From Niallia sp052318935 (GTDB lineage Bacteria > Bacillota > Bacilli > Bacillales > Cytobacillaceae), in NCBI GenBank assembly GCA_052318935.1, contig JBQRKO010000008.1: a DNA stretch of 64,000 nucleotides. One strand, written 5' to 3'. The notes under the pieces are model-generated. The model ran no database searches, was not told where the DNA came from, and saw nothing but the letters and a program-made list of their open reading frames with translations. The translations under genes and the position numbers were made by a program. This document shows positions 1-8,874 of the stretch, one piece after another. Numbering within the stretch: position 1 is the first letter of the stretch; the number at the start of each line of letters is the position of its first letter.

Positions 1-128
1 GAAGATATGTTTAGCTCTTATTATGGGAATTTTAAGTTCATGTAAAAGTATGTTTATGAAATATTAACTTTCTTTATTTTTAGAGCTTACTAATTTTATA
101 GAGGGAGAAGATAAAAAGAAATTAGAAA

Positions 129-1142
129 TCACCCACCTTGAGTCGATGATCGAACGAACAGCTTAGGTTCGTATTCCATACAGAAAGGTTCTACCGTGTC
201 TTTTTTAATAAGACGATCAAGCAAGGTAACTGCATCCTCTCCCATTTTCATTTTCTCAACATGAACTGTTGTTAAAGGAGGATAGCACATGCTCGCATAA
301 TCGATGTTATCAAAGCCAGCTACTGCTATTTCGTCAGGGATTTTTATTCCTTTTTCTAATAAGACTCTCACAGCACCCATCGCTAACATATCGTTTGTTG
401 CAAAAATAGCTGTTGGTCTTTGTCCGATGAATTGCGGCCAAATTTGATGGAGTCCCTTATAGCCATCTTCATAAGCCGAAGTCGGAGAATAATAAATATT
501 TTTTGATAAAACCTCAACACCCAGTTCCTTGAACCTCTCACAAAAGCCTTGCAATCGGAGCAAGTGACTTCGGTGCGCTTGAGGACCAGCGATCACAAAA
601 ACATTGCGATGACCTAATTGATACAAATACTCTGCAACCATCGCTCCACCTTTATAGTCTTGATTGACGATTTGGATGACGTCACTCTTGTCAGTCGTTC
701 CATTCACAATTAAATAAGGAACCTGAAAGCTTTCAATGTGGCCTATCACTTCTTGACTCAGCCGGCTGATTAATATAAGTCCATCAACCCTTTTTTCATG
801 CATGAAATCAGCAGACCTTAAAGACATTTCCCTATCAGTTGTGACAAATACTGAGTAGTTCAGACTTTCCGCCTTAAGTAGAATCGCATCTAGTATTTTT
901 CCATAAAAAGGGTGAGATGCGATAGGATGGTGCTGCCGGTAGATAATGACGCCTATATTGTTTGTCTTTTGCGAAACCATCGCTCTTGCTACTCCATTTG
1001 GTTTATATTGGAGCTCTTCAATCGCCTTCAAAACCTTCTCCCGAGCTTGTTCACTCGTATATCCGTTGCCAGAGATCACTCGTGAAACGGTCGATTTAGA
1101 AACCCCTGCCCTTGAAGCAATGTCAATAATTGTATAACTCAT
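129..1142 (-). CDS. LacI/GalR-family transcriptional regulator
   Basis: Sugar-responsive DNA-binding repressor or activator of the LacI family. The 337-residue length is normal. Residues 4-23 form the LacI helix-turn-helix (IIDIASRAGVSKSTVSRVIS) and are followed by a hinge ending in ...NGVARAM. The rest is a periplasmic-binding-protein-like effector domain; the stretch with ATNDMLAMG and VAGFDNIDYA is typical of the family. It starts at an ATG. No sugar gene adjoins it, so the effector is unknown. A link to the fructan or alpha-glucoside genes further along the window is only a guess. A palindromic site upstream (1187-1205) could serve autoregulation. Confidence 0.93.
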   Translation of the reverse strand: MSYTIIDIASRAGVSKSTVSRVISGNGYTSEQAREKVLKAIEELQYKPNGVARAMVSQKTNNIGVIIYRQHHPIASHPFYGKILDAILLKAESLNYSVFVTTDREMSLRSADFMHEKRVDGLILISRLSQEVIGHIESFQVPYLIVNGTTDKSDVIQIVNQDYKGGAMVAEYLYQLGHRNVFVIAGPQAHRSHLLRLQGFCERFKELGVEVLSKNIYYSPTSAYEDGYKGLHQIWPQFIGQRPTAIFATNDMLAMGAVRVLLEKGIKIPDEIAVAGFDNIDYASMCYPPLTTVHVEKMKMGEDAVTLLDRLIKKDTVEPFCMEYEPKLFVRSSTQGG

Positions 1143-1186
1143 ACAACGACCCCCGACCTTCTCTATCTAATAATGTCATCAATCTA

Positions 1187-1205
1187 TCATAACGCGCTTA
1201 CATGA
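1187..1205. promoter_or_regulatory. putative LacI-family/cre-like operator
   Basis: TCATAACGCGCTTACATGA lies 45-63 bp upstream of the LacI-family start. The outer TCAT/ATGA and inner AA-CGCG-CTT form an imperfect palindrome with the CG centre usual for LacI/CcpA operators. It is only a partial match to the cre consensus, so autoregulation by the neighbouring regulator is the simpler inference. Confidence 0.4.
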
Positions 1206-1401
1206 TGATGTTGTTAAAACTATGTTAAGATTTTATGAAATTATGGGTAATCATTCCAAATGATCTTCGCTATATACTATAAAATAATCCTATCTGGACA
1301 GATTCTCTTCGGTTGTAGACGCTTTCACAAATTTAAAAGCCGATTTTTCCGAATCGAGTAGAGGGAAAATAAAATACATTATTTTCGCCCATAGGAATAG
1401 G

Positions 1402-1533
1402 GGCTTGCTTTCCGTTTCAGGATACTCGCTTTCCGTGGGGCGTGCGATGAGCCTCCTCGGCGCTTGCGCCTGCGGGGTCTCATCTTACCCGCTAATCCCA
1501 CAGGAGTCTCGCACCTTCCACTTCAATCAAGCC
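1402..1533. repeat. GC-rich palindromic repeat, arm type D
   Basis: One copy of the core found 13 times in the window (GAGCCTCCTCGGCGC, then CCTGCGGGGTCTC, then CCCACAGGAGTCT). Here it is bounded by the short inverted repeat GGCTTG/CAAGCC, unlike the arms of other copies. It sits in the gap between the LacI gene and the dihydrouridine synthase gene. I see no gene in the rest of 1143-1790. Confidence 0.75.
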
Positions 1534-1790
1534 GTTTTATCAATTAGTTGCTGTCGCTGAACTGGTGAAAACACCACCCTTTTAGAAATAGACTCAAGCG
1601 GCACATTCTGGTAGAACAACGTTGAATGATAACATAAGACCTTTTTTTTTCAGAAAACAGACTTTATCAAAACAAAAGTTGCAGGCTGCAAAGGAACTTT
1701 TAATTGAATAAAATAAGTACACATGAGTTGATGTGATTCATTTTTTCTCTAACTTTTTGAGCGTTACATCATTTCACTGTTCCCGTCCCA

Positions 1791-2753
1791 TCAACATTCT
1801 TTTCCAAAGTTATCAAGCAATGCACGCACTTCATCTGTTGATTTCGTGTTCATCAATTGATTTCTTAATTCACCAGCTCCACGGAATCCTTTGACATAAA
1901 TTTTGAAAAAGCGATGAAGCCCTGTGATTGAACGTGGCAGTGCTTCCGCATATTGATCTTGAAGATCAAGCTGCAGTCTTAAAAGATCAAGGTATTCTTT
2001 ACTGCTATGCTCTTTTGGCTCTTTTTCAAAAGCAAAAGGATTTTTAAAAATACCTCGCCCGATCATAACGCCATCAATACCATATTGTTTTGCAAGCTGC
2101 ATCCCAGTTTGACGGTCAGGAATGTCTCCATTGATTGTTAGCAGCGTATTTGGTGCGATACGGTCACGTAATTTTTTGATTTCCGGAATTAGCTCCCAAT
2201 GCGCATCTACTTGGCTCATTTCCTTTCTTGTACGTAAATGAATAGAAAGGTTCGCAATATCCTGTTTTAAAATATGCGTTAGCCACTCCTCCCACTCATC
2301 TACATTCTTATAGCCAAGTCGTGTTTTCACGCTGACAGGCAGTCCGCCCGCTTTTGCTGCTTGAATAAGTTCTGCCGCAACATCTGGACGCAGAATAAGG
2401 CCACTCCCCTTCCCTCTCGATGCCACATTAGGTACAGGGCAGCCCATATTAATATCGATGCCTTTAAATCCTAGCTCTGCCATGCCAATACTCATTTGAC
2501 GGAAATATTCGGGATTATCCCCCCAAATATGTGCCACCACCGGCTGTTCATCTTCTGTAAAAATCAAACGGCCACGCACACTTTTTATGCCATCTGGATG
2601 ACAATAGCTATCCGAGTTTGTAAACTCTGTAAAAAATACATCCGGTCGACCAGCTTCACTTACTACGTGACGAAAAACAACATCTGTCACATCTTCCATT
2701 GGTGCAAGTACAAAAAATGGTCGTGGTAAATCACGCCAAAAATTATCTATCAT
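1791..2753 (-). CDS. dus: tRNA-dihydrouridine synthase
   Basis: FMN-dependent enzyme that reduces uridine to dihydrouridine in tRNA in the cytosol. It has the Dus TIM barrel: an APMEDVTD start motif, the catalytic cysteine in NMGCPVPN, the SVKTRLG lysine motif, and a flavin-binding segment TINGDI...IGRGIFKNP. I place the start at the ATG of MIDNFW because GAGAGG lies 13 nt upstream. An in-frame GTG at 2774 would add seven residues with no ribosome site. Close to the DusB/DusC-like clade by overall look; the exact target uridine cannot be read from sequence. It is flanked by non-coding repeats and appears monocistronic. Confidence 0.93.
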   Translation of the reverse strand: MIDNFWRDLPRPFFVLAPMEDVTDVVFRHVVSEAGRPDVFFTEFTNSDSYCHPDGIKSVRGRLIFTEDEQPVVAHIWGDNPEYFRQMSIGMAELGFKGIDINMGCPVPNVASRGKGSGLILRPDVAAELIQAAKAGGLPVSVKTRLGYKNVDEWEEWLTHILKQDIANLSIHLRTRKEMSQVDAHWELIPEIKKLRDRIAPNTLLTINGDIPDRQTGMQLAKQYGIDGVMIGRGIFKNPFAFEKEPKEHSSKEYLDLLRLQLDLQDQYAEALPRSITGLHRFFKIYVKGFRGAGELRNQLMNTKSTDEVRALLDNFGKEC

Positions 2754-2977
2754 TTCAAACTCAAATCCTCTCACTATGAATACAACTTCAAACTCTCGGA
2801 CAAAAAATATAAAGCCAAATGTTCCACTTCTTTTACACTTATATCATGCTTAATAACTTATTATCAAACACAAGTACATTTAGACATTTATAATTTGTGA
2901 AAAACTATTGTGAAAATCGACAATGTTTATTTTAACGAAAATCGGTCCTGAATGGTATTTTTATAAAGTGAACCTTT

Positions 2978-3105
2978 CCATCAGTGGGGGTTTTCTTCAT
3001 CCCCCACTGATGGTTAGTTGAACTTATCGGACTTTTACGGGCAGTTGTCCCCCACCTAGCTTCCTCGATTCTTCAGCATCTTGAGGTGGAGGTCTTACTG
3101 CCCGT
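2978..3105. repeat. paired hairpins, possible mobile-element end
   Basis: The gap 2775-3417 holds no gene. A perfect 13-bp stem (CCATCAGTGGGGG with a 10-nt loop) spans 2978-3013. A second long palindrome spans 3037-3105 with outer arms ACGGGCAGT/ACTGCCCGT and inner arms CCACCT/AGGTGG. The spacing and GC-rich arms recall ends of single-strand transposons such as IS200/IS605, but no transposase lies nearby, so this is only a suggestion. Confidence 0.5.
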
Positions 3106-3122
3106 TAAGAGTGGGATAAACA

Positions 3123-3164
3123 AAAAAGCAGATGGTATAGATTTTTTCTATATCAACTGCTTTT
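3123..3164. terminator. hairpin with T-rich loop and flank
   Basis: AAAAGCAG pairs with CTGCTTTT around a partly paired stem with a run of T in the loop. It lies between the DinB gene and the dihydrouridine synthase gene and could end transcription from the DinB side; the tract after the stem is modest. Confidence 0.45.
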
Positions 3165-3417
3165 CTATTATACCAGCTCCAACCACGCGACCGCTTCACA
3201 ATGTGTAAATGTAGAAAACAAAATTCCCATTTTTTTATGTTTTGTTGTTCCTTCGGGTCGTCCCTGTGACAAAGAACTGAAGTTGTTTAAAAAATTATCA
3301 AGACCTAAATCGTAAAAAGTCATAAAAAATAAGGGGTAATACATATTTTACCAATATGTATCATCCCTTTTACTTTTTGTTTCACAATCGCGCCAGTTAC
3401 TTGAATAAGAACTGAAT

Positions 3418-3879
3418 TTATAAGCCGTTATTTTCAATTAAGATTTGATTGTGAATATGGTGTTCCATATGCTCAAGATAATCTTGTATAAGCCACTCTA
3501 GTGTTTTATGTTGATTATTTCCTATATCACATAGGTTGGATAACTTCTCGTTAGAAATATTCTTAACAATATTAACAATTTGCTTATTTAATGTCTGAAA
3601 AAGGTTTACTATTTCATGAAGTGGTCTATTTTGATAATTCTGAACGATTACCCATTGGTCTTGATTATACGATTGAATAACATACAATGGTTCTTCATAT
3701 TGAATTTTTATAAATCTTTCCATATTATTTATGGCAGAGTCACATAGATGTCCTAAAATCTCTTTTTTAGACCATTTATTTGGTAATGGTCGATTAGAAA
3801 TTTCTTTTTCAGACATAGAGTTGTATTCTTCTGGTAATCTGTTTATCCAATGATTGATTCCCTCAACTACTTTTTGCAT
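3418..3879 (-). CDS. DinB/YfiT-like four-helix-bundle protein
   Basis: DinB superfamily protein of 153 residues. Members are four-helix bundles, often with a metal site of three histidines; some are thiol (bacillithiol) transferases and many have unknown roles. The first candidate histidine is in the segment KKEILGHLCDSAINNMERF and others are in the C-terminal helix DYLEHMEHHIHNQI. GGGGAG lies 7 nt before the ATG. The gene is divergent from the LysR-type gene at 4087, which may control it. A short ORF with a better ribosome site overlaps its start from upstream. Confidence 0.85.
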   Translation of the reverse strand: MQKVVEGINHWINRLPEEYNSMSEKEISNRPLPNKWSKKEILGHLCDSAINNMERFIKIQYEEPLYVIQSYNQDQWVIVQNYQNRPLHEIVNLFQTLNKQIVNIVKNISNEKLSNLCDIGNNQHKTLEWLIQDYLEHMEHHIHNQILIENNGL

Positions 3880-3971
3880 AATTCTACTCCCCTCATGAAA
3901 TATCGATAATCAACAATTGGACTAGCCGGTTCAATTTGTAAAGAAAGTAAAAATTTTGGTTTTACAGTCAT
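3867..3971 (-). CDS. short ORF (34 aa) upstream of and overlapping DinB gene
   Basis: ATG at 3971 has AAAGGAG seven nt upstream, a better site than that of the following DinB gene. It encodes a 34-residue peptide beginning MTVKPKFLLSLQIEPASP and ends 13 nt inside the DinB gene in another frame. It may be a translational-coupling leader or the stub of a truncated gene. I do not recognise the peptide. Confidence 0.4.
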   Translation of the reverse strand: MTVKPKFLLSLQIEPASPIVDYRYFMRGVELCKK

Positions 3972-4086
3972 ATTATGATCTCCTTTAATATTGAATTTTC
4001 TTTCTAATTAAATTATATCTTGTTTACAACATCATAGTCTTAGATAATTATAGATAATAACTATCAATATTATTGATAAAAAAGGA

Positions 4087-4980
4087 TTGATTTATATCGA
4101 ATTTTTATACCTTAAAACTTTTGTTCAAGTAGTAAATAGTGGAAGTTATACTCGTGCTGCTATTGAATTAGATTATGCCCAGTCTAGCGTTACAAATCAT
4201 ATCCAAAAGCTTGAGGAACTGTACGGAGGAATTGTTTTACTAGAAAGAAAAGGAAAATACATGAAGCCTACTTCTTCTGGTGAACTTCTTTTTGATTACG
4301 CAAAAAAAATACTATCCCTTCATCAAGAATCACATCTGGCTCTAAAAGAACAGGAAATCAAAACACTTTCAATAGGAACAATTGAGACATTAGCCATCTA
4401 TTTTCTCCCTGAATTACTAGAAAAATTTAAAAGAATCTATCCCAACGTTCATATACGTATTATTCCGGATTATAAGCAAAACATTATTAGAATGGTTAAA
4501 GAAAAAGAGATAGATTTCGGACTTATCTTGGATTTTCCATGTCAAGTTACTGGAATAGAAAGCCTTTACATAAAAAAACAAGATATGATGATTGTTGTTC
4601 CTCATGATCATGCCTTTGCAAGTAAAACTGAAGTTGCTATACATGATTTAGAGAATGAAACTTTCATCTTAACCGATGAAGGGTGTACGTATCGTGCTTT
4701 TTTACTTGAAAGATTTAAAATGGAAAACATTTCTCACAACATATCAATGGAGCTTAGTAGCGTGGAAACAATTAAGAAAGCTGTGGAAAATAAGTGGGGG
4801 ATTGGTTTTTTACCACTTTATTCAGTAGAAAAAAACGTAAATAATCAGTTGATAAAGGCGATTTCTTTACATGATAAGAATCTAAATTTTTACAGTCAAT
4901 TACTCTATAGAAAAGAGAAATCCCTTCTCAAAGTTTTTCAGACATTTATTAACTGTTTAAAACAAACAATAAAATGTTGA
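4087..4980 (+). CDS. LysR-family transcriptional regulator
   Basis: LysR-type regulator of 297 residues. The N-terminal winged helix (about residues 5-64: FLYLKTFVQVVNSGSYTRAA, then SSVTNHIQKLEE) is followed by an effector-binding domain with the usual GTIETLA and GIGFLP segments. The start is unclear: a TTG at 4087 directly abuts AAAAAAGG, too close for normal initiation, and no ATG is available in frame. A non-standard start codon just upstream is possible. It is divergent from the DinB gene. The intergenic run GATAATTATAGATAATAACT contains T-N-A type dyads fitting a LysR site. The effector is unknown. Confidence 0.9.
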   Translation: MIYIEFLYLKTFVQVVNSGSYTRAAIELDYAQSSVTNHIQKLEELYGGIVLLERKGKYMKPTSSGELLFDYAKKILSLHQESHLALKEQEIKTLSIGTIETLAIYFLPELLEKFKRIYPNVHIRIIPDYKQNIIRMVKEKEIDFGLILDFPCQVTGIESLYIKKQDMMIVVPHDHAFASKTEVAIHDLENETFILTDEGCTYRAFLLERFKMENISHNISMELSSVETIKKAVENKWGIGFLPLYSVEKNVNNQLIKAISLHDKNLNFYSQLLYRKEKSLLKVFQTFINCLKQTIKC

Positions 4981-5150
4981 ATAACAATAATGTTTAATCT
5001 GGAGAAGCATGAGCTAAAAGTTCCTAAAAGGTGAGAATATCTGCACCCCCATTTATCATTTTAACGGCAAAATTTACAATACAGACGTTTAAAACATAAT
5101 ACAGTTGTTTAATAAGTTTCATTTTTTTGGTCTTATATACTCTAGTAAAA

Positions 5151-5184
5151 ACGCTGCAACCTTTAATTTTATGGTTTGCAGCGT
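5151..5184 (-). terminator. Rho-independent terminator (minus strand)
   Basis: ACGCTGCAACC pairs with GGTTTGCAGCGT. Read on the minus strand the stem is followed by TTTTTAC, so it suits transcription leaving the MFS gene at 5541, with a type A repeat included in the message. The rest of 4981-5272 shows no gene. Confidence 0.55.
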
Positions 5185-5272
5185 TACCAATTATACCGGC
5201 AATATTGGTTACAATGACTCCAATTCTTGGAACAGCGAAGACAGTTTATTACAGAAACTTTATTTTTCTCAT

Positions 5273-5484
5273 AGGCTGTTTTCGTATAGATTGTTGCTTT
5301 TAAACTCGCAGCCTGAATACACTTCGCTTTCCGCGGGCGAGCGTCGAGCCTCCTCGTCGCATACGCTCCTGTGGGGTCTCGTCTTTCTCGCATTCCCACA
5401 GGAGTCTACGTGTATTCAGTCTGCTGAGTACTTCTTCTCCCATTTTTTTACGTAAAAAACAACAAACTTTGAGAAAACAGCCTT
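5273..5484. repeat. GC-rich palindromic repeat, arm type A, copy 1
   Basis: An imperfect palindrome of about 210 bp. Outermost arms are AGGCTGTTTTC/GAAAACAGCCT. Next come GCAGCCTGAATACAC and GTGTATTCAGTCTGC at 5308 and 5410. The core contains the hairpin CTCCTGTGGG/CCCACAGGAG. The right arm also carries the small palindrome TTTTTTACGTAAAAAA. It lies downstream of both the LysR gene and the MFS gene. Confidence 0.85.
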
Positions 5485-5540
5485 CTCATAACACCTTAGC
5501 AAGTTAACCATGCTCTTTGTAAAACAATATATAATTGAGA

Positions 5541-6797
5541 TTATTCGCCTTTAACCTGCTCTGACAGATGGAGGGTAATTGCCCAAAATAAAAGAGTAAA
5601 AGCGCTGATAGAAGCACCTAATAGACATACTCCATTCCATCCATAGCTTGCATAAATATTGGTTGAAATAATTGCGCCTGTTGCACTGCCAATAGAATAA
5701 AAAATCATGTAACTCGCAGTAAGCCGACTCCTTGCTTCAGGACGTACTGTAAAAATCATACTTTGGTTGGTGACATGTACAGCTTGCACCGCTAGGTCAA
5801 GAAGGATAACACCAATAACTAATGGTAATAGAGAGTAATTAATCAATCTAATGAGGAACCAAGATATTACTAATAAAAGCAGAGCAATGCCAGTGGTTCG
5901 TTGTCCTAAACCTCGATCGGCCAGACGCCCAGCCTTCGCAGCAGCTAATGCTCCTGCAACTCCAGCGAAGCCGAATGCTCCAATAGCAGTATGTGAGAGA
6001 TGATATGGTGCAGCACTAAGAGGTAACACTAATGAAGTCCATAGAATACTAAAGGAAGTAAAAATTAGAAATGCTAATATTCCACGGATACGTAAGATCC
6101 TTTCCTGTACGAATAACAAGAGGACAGAACGCAGCAACTTGGGATAAGACATAGCTGTTCGTTCGCTCCTAAAATCAGGTAATTTTCGGTATAGTAAACC
6201 AACTATGAAGAACATAAGTACAGCAGAAGTAAGATAAACGGAACGCCAACCACTCAGGTCTGTCAATGCTCCAGCAAATGTTCGCGCAAGGAGGATTCCT
6301 ATTACAACGCCACTTGTAACGAAACCTACTATGCGTCCACGTTCTGTAGGATTAGACAATGTTGATGCATATGCGACGAGTGTCTGTGTAACAGTTGCAA
6401 GGATTCCCACTATAGCCATACCTATAAAAAGTATTGTACTCGTGGGAGCAATACCAATAATAATTAGAGCGACAACTGTAAGTAGCATTTGACCAATAAT
6501 AAGTAATCGAGGATTGAAGAAATCACCAAGCGGAACTAGTAAGAGCAATCCAAGTGCATAACATATTTGAGTGATCGTAATAACAACCCCAATGGTTGAG
6601 TGATCAATCTTAAATTCATTTGAAATAGCATCAAGCAACGGATGAGCGAAGTATATATTAGCAACAGCCATTCCACAGGCTATTGCAAATAATAGAGTCA
6701 TAGAGCGAGACATCGATGTACTGAAACGTGATTGTAATTGACCGTTATGACGATTAAGATTAGTTGTTATTTCTTCTTTACCATTCATCATTTTCAT
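5541..6797 (-). CDS. MFS transporter, drug-efflux type
   Basis: Major facilitator superfamily membrane transporter of 418 residues with about 12 hydrophobic segments. After an approximately 30-residue hydrophilic N-terminus come SMTLLFAIACGMAVANIYFA and a motif-A-like loop after helix 2 (LLVPLGDFFNPRLLI). It probably exports a small toxic molecule by proton antiport (inference from family and from the divergent TetR-type gene). Two ATGs near the start are possible; the third codon is better spaced from AAAAGGGG. The promoter region to 7222 contains two similar operator-like sites and an inserted type B repeat. Confidence 0.9.
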   Translation of the reverse strand: MKMMNGKEEITTNLNRHNGQLQSRFSTSMSRSMTLLFAIACGMAVANIYFAHPLLDAISNEFKIDHSTIGVVITITQICYALGLLLLVPLGDFFNPRLLIIGQMLLTVVALIIIGIAPTSTILFIGMAIVGILATVTQTLVAYASTLSNPTERGRIVGFVTSGVVIGILLARTFAGALTDLSGWRSVYLTSAVLMFFIVGLLYRKLPDFRSERTAMSYPKLLRSVLLLFVQERILRIRGILAFLIFTSFSILWTSLVLPLSAAPYHLSHTAIGAFGFAGVAGALAAAKAGRLADRGLGQRTTGIALLLLVISWFLIRLINYSLLPLVIGVILLDLAVQAVHVTNQSMIFTVRPEARSRLTASYMIFYSIGSATGAIISTNIYASYGWNGVCLLGASISAFTLLFWAITLHLSEQVKGE

Positions 6798-6824
6798 CCC
6801 CTTTTTGTACTATTCAAAATTACA

Positions 6825-6841
6825 TACCGAATAGTATATAA
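6825..6841. promoter_or_regulatory. putative TetR-family operator 1
   Basis: TACCGAATAGTATATAA, with the partly palindromic core TACCGAATAGTA, lies about 30 bp upstream of the MFS start. It is repeated with small changes at 6960-6976. A wider inverted repeat, TACTATTC/GAATAGTA, also ends here. Its position between divergent transporter and TetR-type genes suggests the repressor site. Confidence 0.5.
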
Positions 6842-6959
6842 TTATCACAAGTAAAATATAATCGTTTTAATGTTGCAATGTCAAGGATTTTAGAAAAACG
6901 TTTGATTTTTATTCTTTTAAAATTTGACACTCCCCCATTAATTAAATAAGATTATAATG

Positions 6960-6976
6960 TACCAATAAGTATATAA
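6960..6976. promoter_or_regulatory. putative TetR-family operator 2
   Basis: TACCAATAAGTATATAA matches the site at 6825-6841 at 15 of 17 positions. It lies on the regulator side of the divergent region, but the type B repeat at 7003-7185 now separates it from the regulator gene. Confidence 0.45.
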
Positions 6977-7002
6977 AATTCATTGTTAATAATTAAAATT
7001 TT

Positions 7003-7185
7003 GGCTGTGTTAAACTTGCCTGTTGATCTCCGCTTCAGGCGTTCGCTTTCCGCGGGCGGTCTGGGAGCCTCCTCGTCGCTTTGCTCCTGTGGGGTCTCCC
7101 TCTGACTCGCTTTTCCCGCAGGAGTCTCACACCTTCCACTCCAATCAACATTGTGCAAAAATCAACAATGAGCTTTAACATAGCC
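7003..7185. mobile_element. 183-bp palindromic MITE-like repeat, arm type B, copy 1
   Basis: It begins GGCTGTGTTAAAC and ends GTTTAACATAGCC-like (CTTTAACATAGCC), giving terminal inverted repeats of about 12 bp. Inside are further inverted arms TGTTGAT/ATCAACA and the GC-rich core shared with all 13 repeats. Flanks are AAAATTTT and TAAATTTT, 7 of 8 identical, fitting an 8-bp target duplication. It has no coding capacity and is the same length as the copy at 38867. Confidence 0.8.
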
Positions 7186-7222
7186 TAAATTTTAAAAACG
7201 ATAAAGGAGAGAAAGGATTATT

Positions 7223-7804
7223 ATGGCTCGACTACGTGAGTTTGATGAAGAAAAAGCCTTAGATGCTGCTATGCAGCTTTTTTGGGAGAAAGGGTATTCA
7301 GCTACTTCATTAAGTGACCTAACTGCCAGAATGGGGATACAACGTCCAAGCTTATACGCTGCTTTTGGTGACAAAGAAGGGTTGTTTGAAGCTGCATTGC
7401 GCAGATATACAAAGTTACATGCTTCCCGTATTCGAACAAAACTTCAAAATAAGCCATCTGTAAAAGAAGGAATTCGTACTTTTTTTGAAAATCTAGTAGA
7501 AGAGGAATATAAAGAAAGTCCAAGCAAGGGATGTTTTTGTATTAACACAATGGTAGAACTTGCCTCTCAAAATGAAAAGTTTGAAATTCTGACGAGGGAG
7601 CATCAGATGTATCTTTCGGTTTTATTTCAAGAATTAATTGTCCAAGGTGTTCAGACAGGAGAATTTCAAAATGATCTAAATGCTAAAGCGTTAGCACAGA
7701 CGCTAGTCACTTCATTAATTGGACTTACAGTAATGATGAAATCTCGTCCAGAGCGCTCATTTATAGATAACTCTGTAGCCGTGATATTATCATTATTAAA
7801 ATAG
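7223..7804 (+). CDS. TetR/AcrR-family transcriptional regulator
   Basis: Repressor of 193 residues. The N-terminal TetR helix-turn-helix runs over residues 7-50, including GYSATSLSDLTARMGI and PSLYAAFGDKEGL. The helical ligand domain contains the segment GCFCINTMVELA; cysteines there could sense electrophiles as in NemR-like members, which is inference. AAAGGAGAGAAAGG precedes the ATG. It is divergent from the MFS gene and probably represses it. A SnoaL-like gene follows 61 nt after its stop and may be co-transcribed. Confidence 0.92.
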   Translation: MARLREFDEEKALDAAMQLFWEKGYSATSLSDLTARMGIQRPSLYAAFGDKEGLFEAALRRYTKLHASRIRTKLQNKPSVKEGIRTFFENLVEEEYKESPSKGCFCINTMVELASQNEKFEILTREHQMYLSVLFQELIVQGVQTGEFQNDLNAKALAQTLVTSLIGLTVMMKSRPERSFIDNSVAVILSLLK

Positions 7805-7865
7805 TTAGATTAAAAATAAGCTGTGATAAGTTTAGCATTGCGTTTATTAATAAGGGGGATTTTAA

Positions 7866-8294
7866 ATGACGCCAGAACAAATTGTTAGAAAATTTTTTAA
7901 AGAAGTACGTTCAGGTAACAACCTTGACTATTCAAATCAATTAATGGCAGAACGAGTATTGGCACATCAAATTATATCTGAAGAAGAACAAACAGTTTGC
8001 AGAACGCCTCAAGATTATGCTGAACACGTAAGAGAGATGATTGAAGTATATGGTAATTTTTCTTTGGAAATTCAAGAATGTTTAGTACAAGGAAATAAAG
8101 TATATGTACGTTGGAAACAAGTAGGTACACACGTAGGAGAAATCGAAGGATATCAACCTACAGGACTCCCAATAATTGAAAAAGCAAGTGCAGTATATAA
8201 AATAGAAGATGAAAAAATTTCAGAGTATTGGATTCAAGTTGATAGATTAGGAATTCAAAGTCAATTGGAGCGGAATAAAAATTTCAGTAGTTAA
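7866..8294 (+). CDS. SnoaL-like/NTF2-fold protein (ester-cyclase-like)
   Basis: A 142-residue protein with the NTF2-like cone fold expected from the pattern VRKFFKEVRSGN..., VYVRWKQVGTH..., YKIEDEKISEYWIQVDRLG. This pattern is typical of SnoaL-like polyketide-cyclase or ester-cyclase relatives. Substrate unknown. AAGGGGGA lies upstream of the ATG. Located just after the TetR-type gene on the same strand, so it may belong to the same stress or detoxification unit. Confidence 0.8.
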   Translation: MTPEQIVRKFFKEVRSGNNLDYSNQLMAERVLAHQIISEEEQTVCRTPQDYAEHVREMIEVYGNFSLEIQECLVQGNKVYVRWKQVGTHVGEIEGYQPTGLPIIEKASAVYKIEDEKISEYWIQVDRLGIQSQLERNKNFSS

Positions 8295-8384
8295 CTAATT
8301 CGTATAGAAAATACAACGATTTTTTTAAGTAAAGGGCTATTCTTAGCGATACGCCTTCCGTAATTATACAACTTTATTATTTCT

Positions 8385-8598
8385 AAACGCTCTTTTCGTA
8401 AAGATTGTTGCATTTAAACTCGCAGCCTGAATACACTTCGCTTTCCGTGGGCGAGCGTCGAGCCTCCTCGTCGCAAACGCTCCTGTGGGGTCTCGTCTTT
8501 CTCGCATTCCCACAGGAGTCTACGTGTATTCAGGCTGCTAAGTACTTCTTCTCCCATTTTTTTACGTAAAAACAACAACCTTTGAGAAAACAGCCTTT
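8385..8598. repeat. GC-rich palindromic repeat, arm type A, copy 2
   Basis: Nearly identical to the copy at 5273, with perfect inner arms GCAGCCTGAATACAC/GTGTATTCAGGCTGC and the core hairpin CTCCTGTGGG/CCCACAGGAG. The right arm has the TTTTTTACGTAAAAA palindrome and ends GAGAAAACAGCCTTTC. It follows the SnoaL-like gene. The gap 8295-8874 holds this repeat and the hairpin at 8768 but no convincing gene. Confidence 0.85.
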
Positions 8599-8767
8599 CT
8601 AAAAAATCATAGAATAGATGGTTACTGTATTTCTAGATATAAAATTAAAAAACTTATTATTTAAAAAGCTGTTTAACCAATCTTTCATTAAGAGATATTC
8701 CTAATCTTGTTTCAAAGGTTGAGGATGTTGATGTGTTTTTTAGTAGGATGCAATAGTTTGAAAATCT

Positions 8768-8806
8768 GTGCCTGTCTCCTAGCTTTAAAAATCGGAGGAC
8801 AGGCAC
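8768..8806. repeat. GTGCCTGTC hairpin
   Basis: GTGCCTGTCTCC pairs imperfectly with GGAGGACAGGCAC across a 14-nt loop. Related half-sites (GGGGACAGGCAC) occur at the edge of the type C repeat near 37330. Function unknown. It makes a 74-codon TTG ORF here unlikely to be a real gene. Confidence 0.5.
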
Positions 8807-8874
8807 TCCATATGAACAAATTTCTTTTTGCAATGCAGTGTCTGACAACCATAATCTAACGAAAACAGCATCAT

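Noticed and set aside
5105..5455. 116-codon plus-strand frame
   Set aside because: Half of it is the type A repeat, it has no ribosome site, and similar translations appear at every type A copy.
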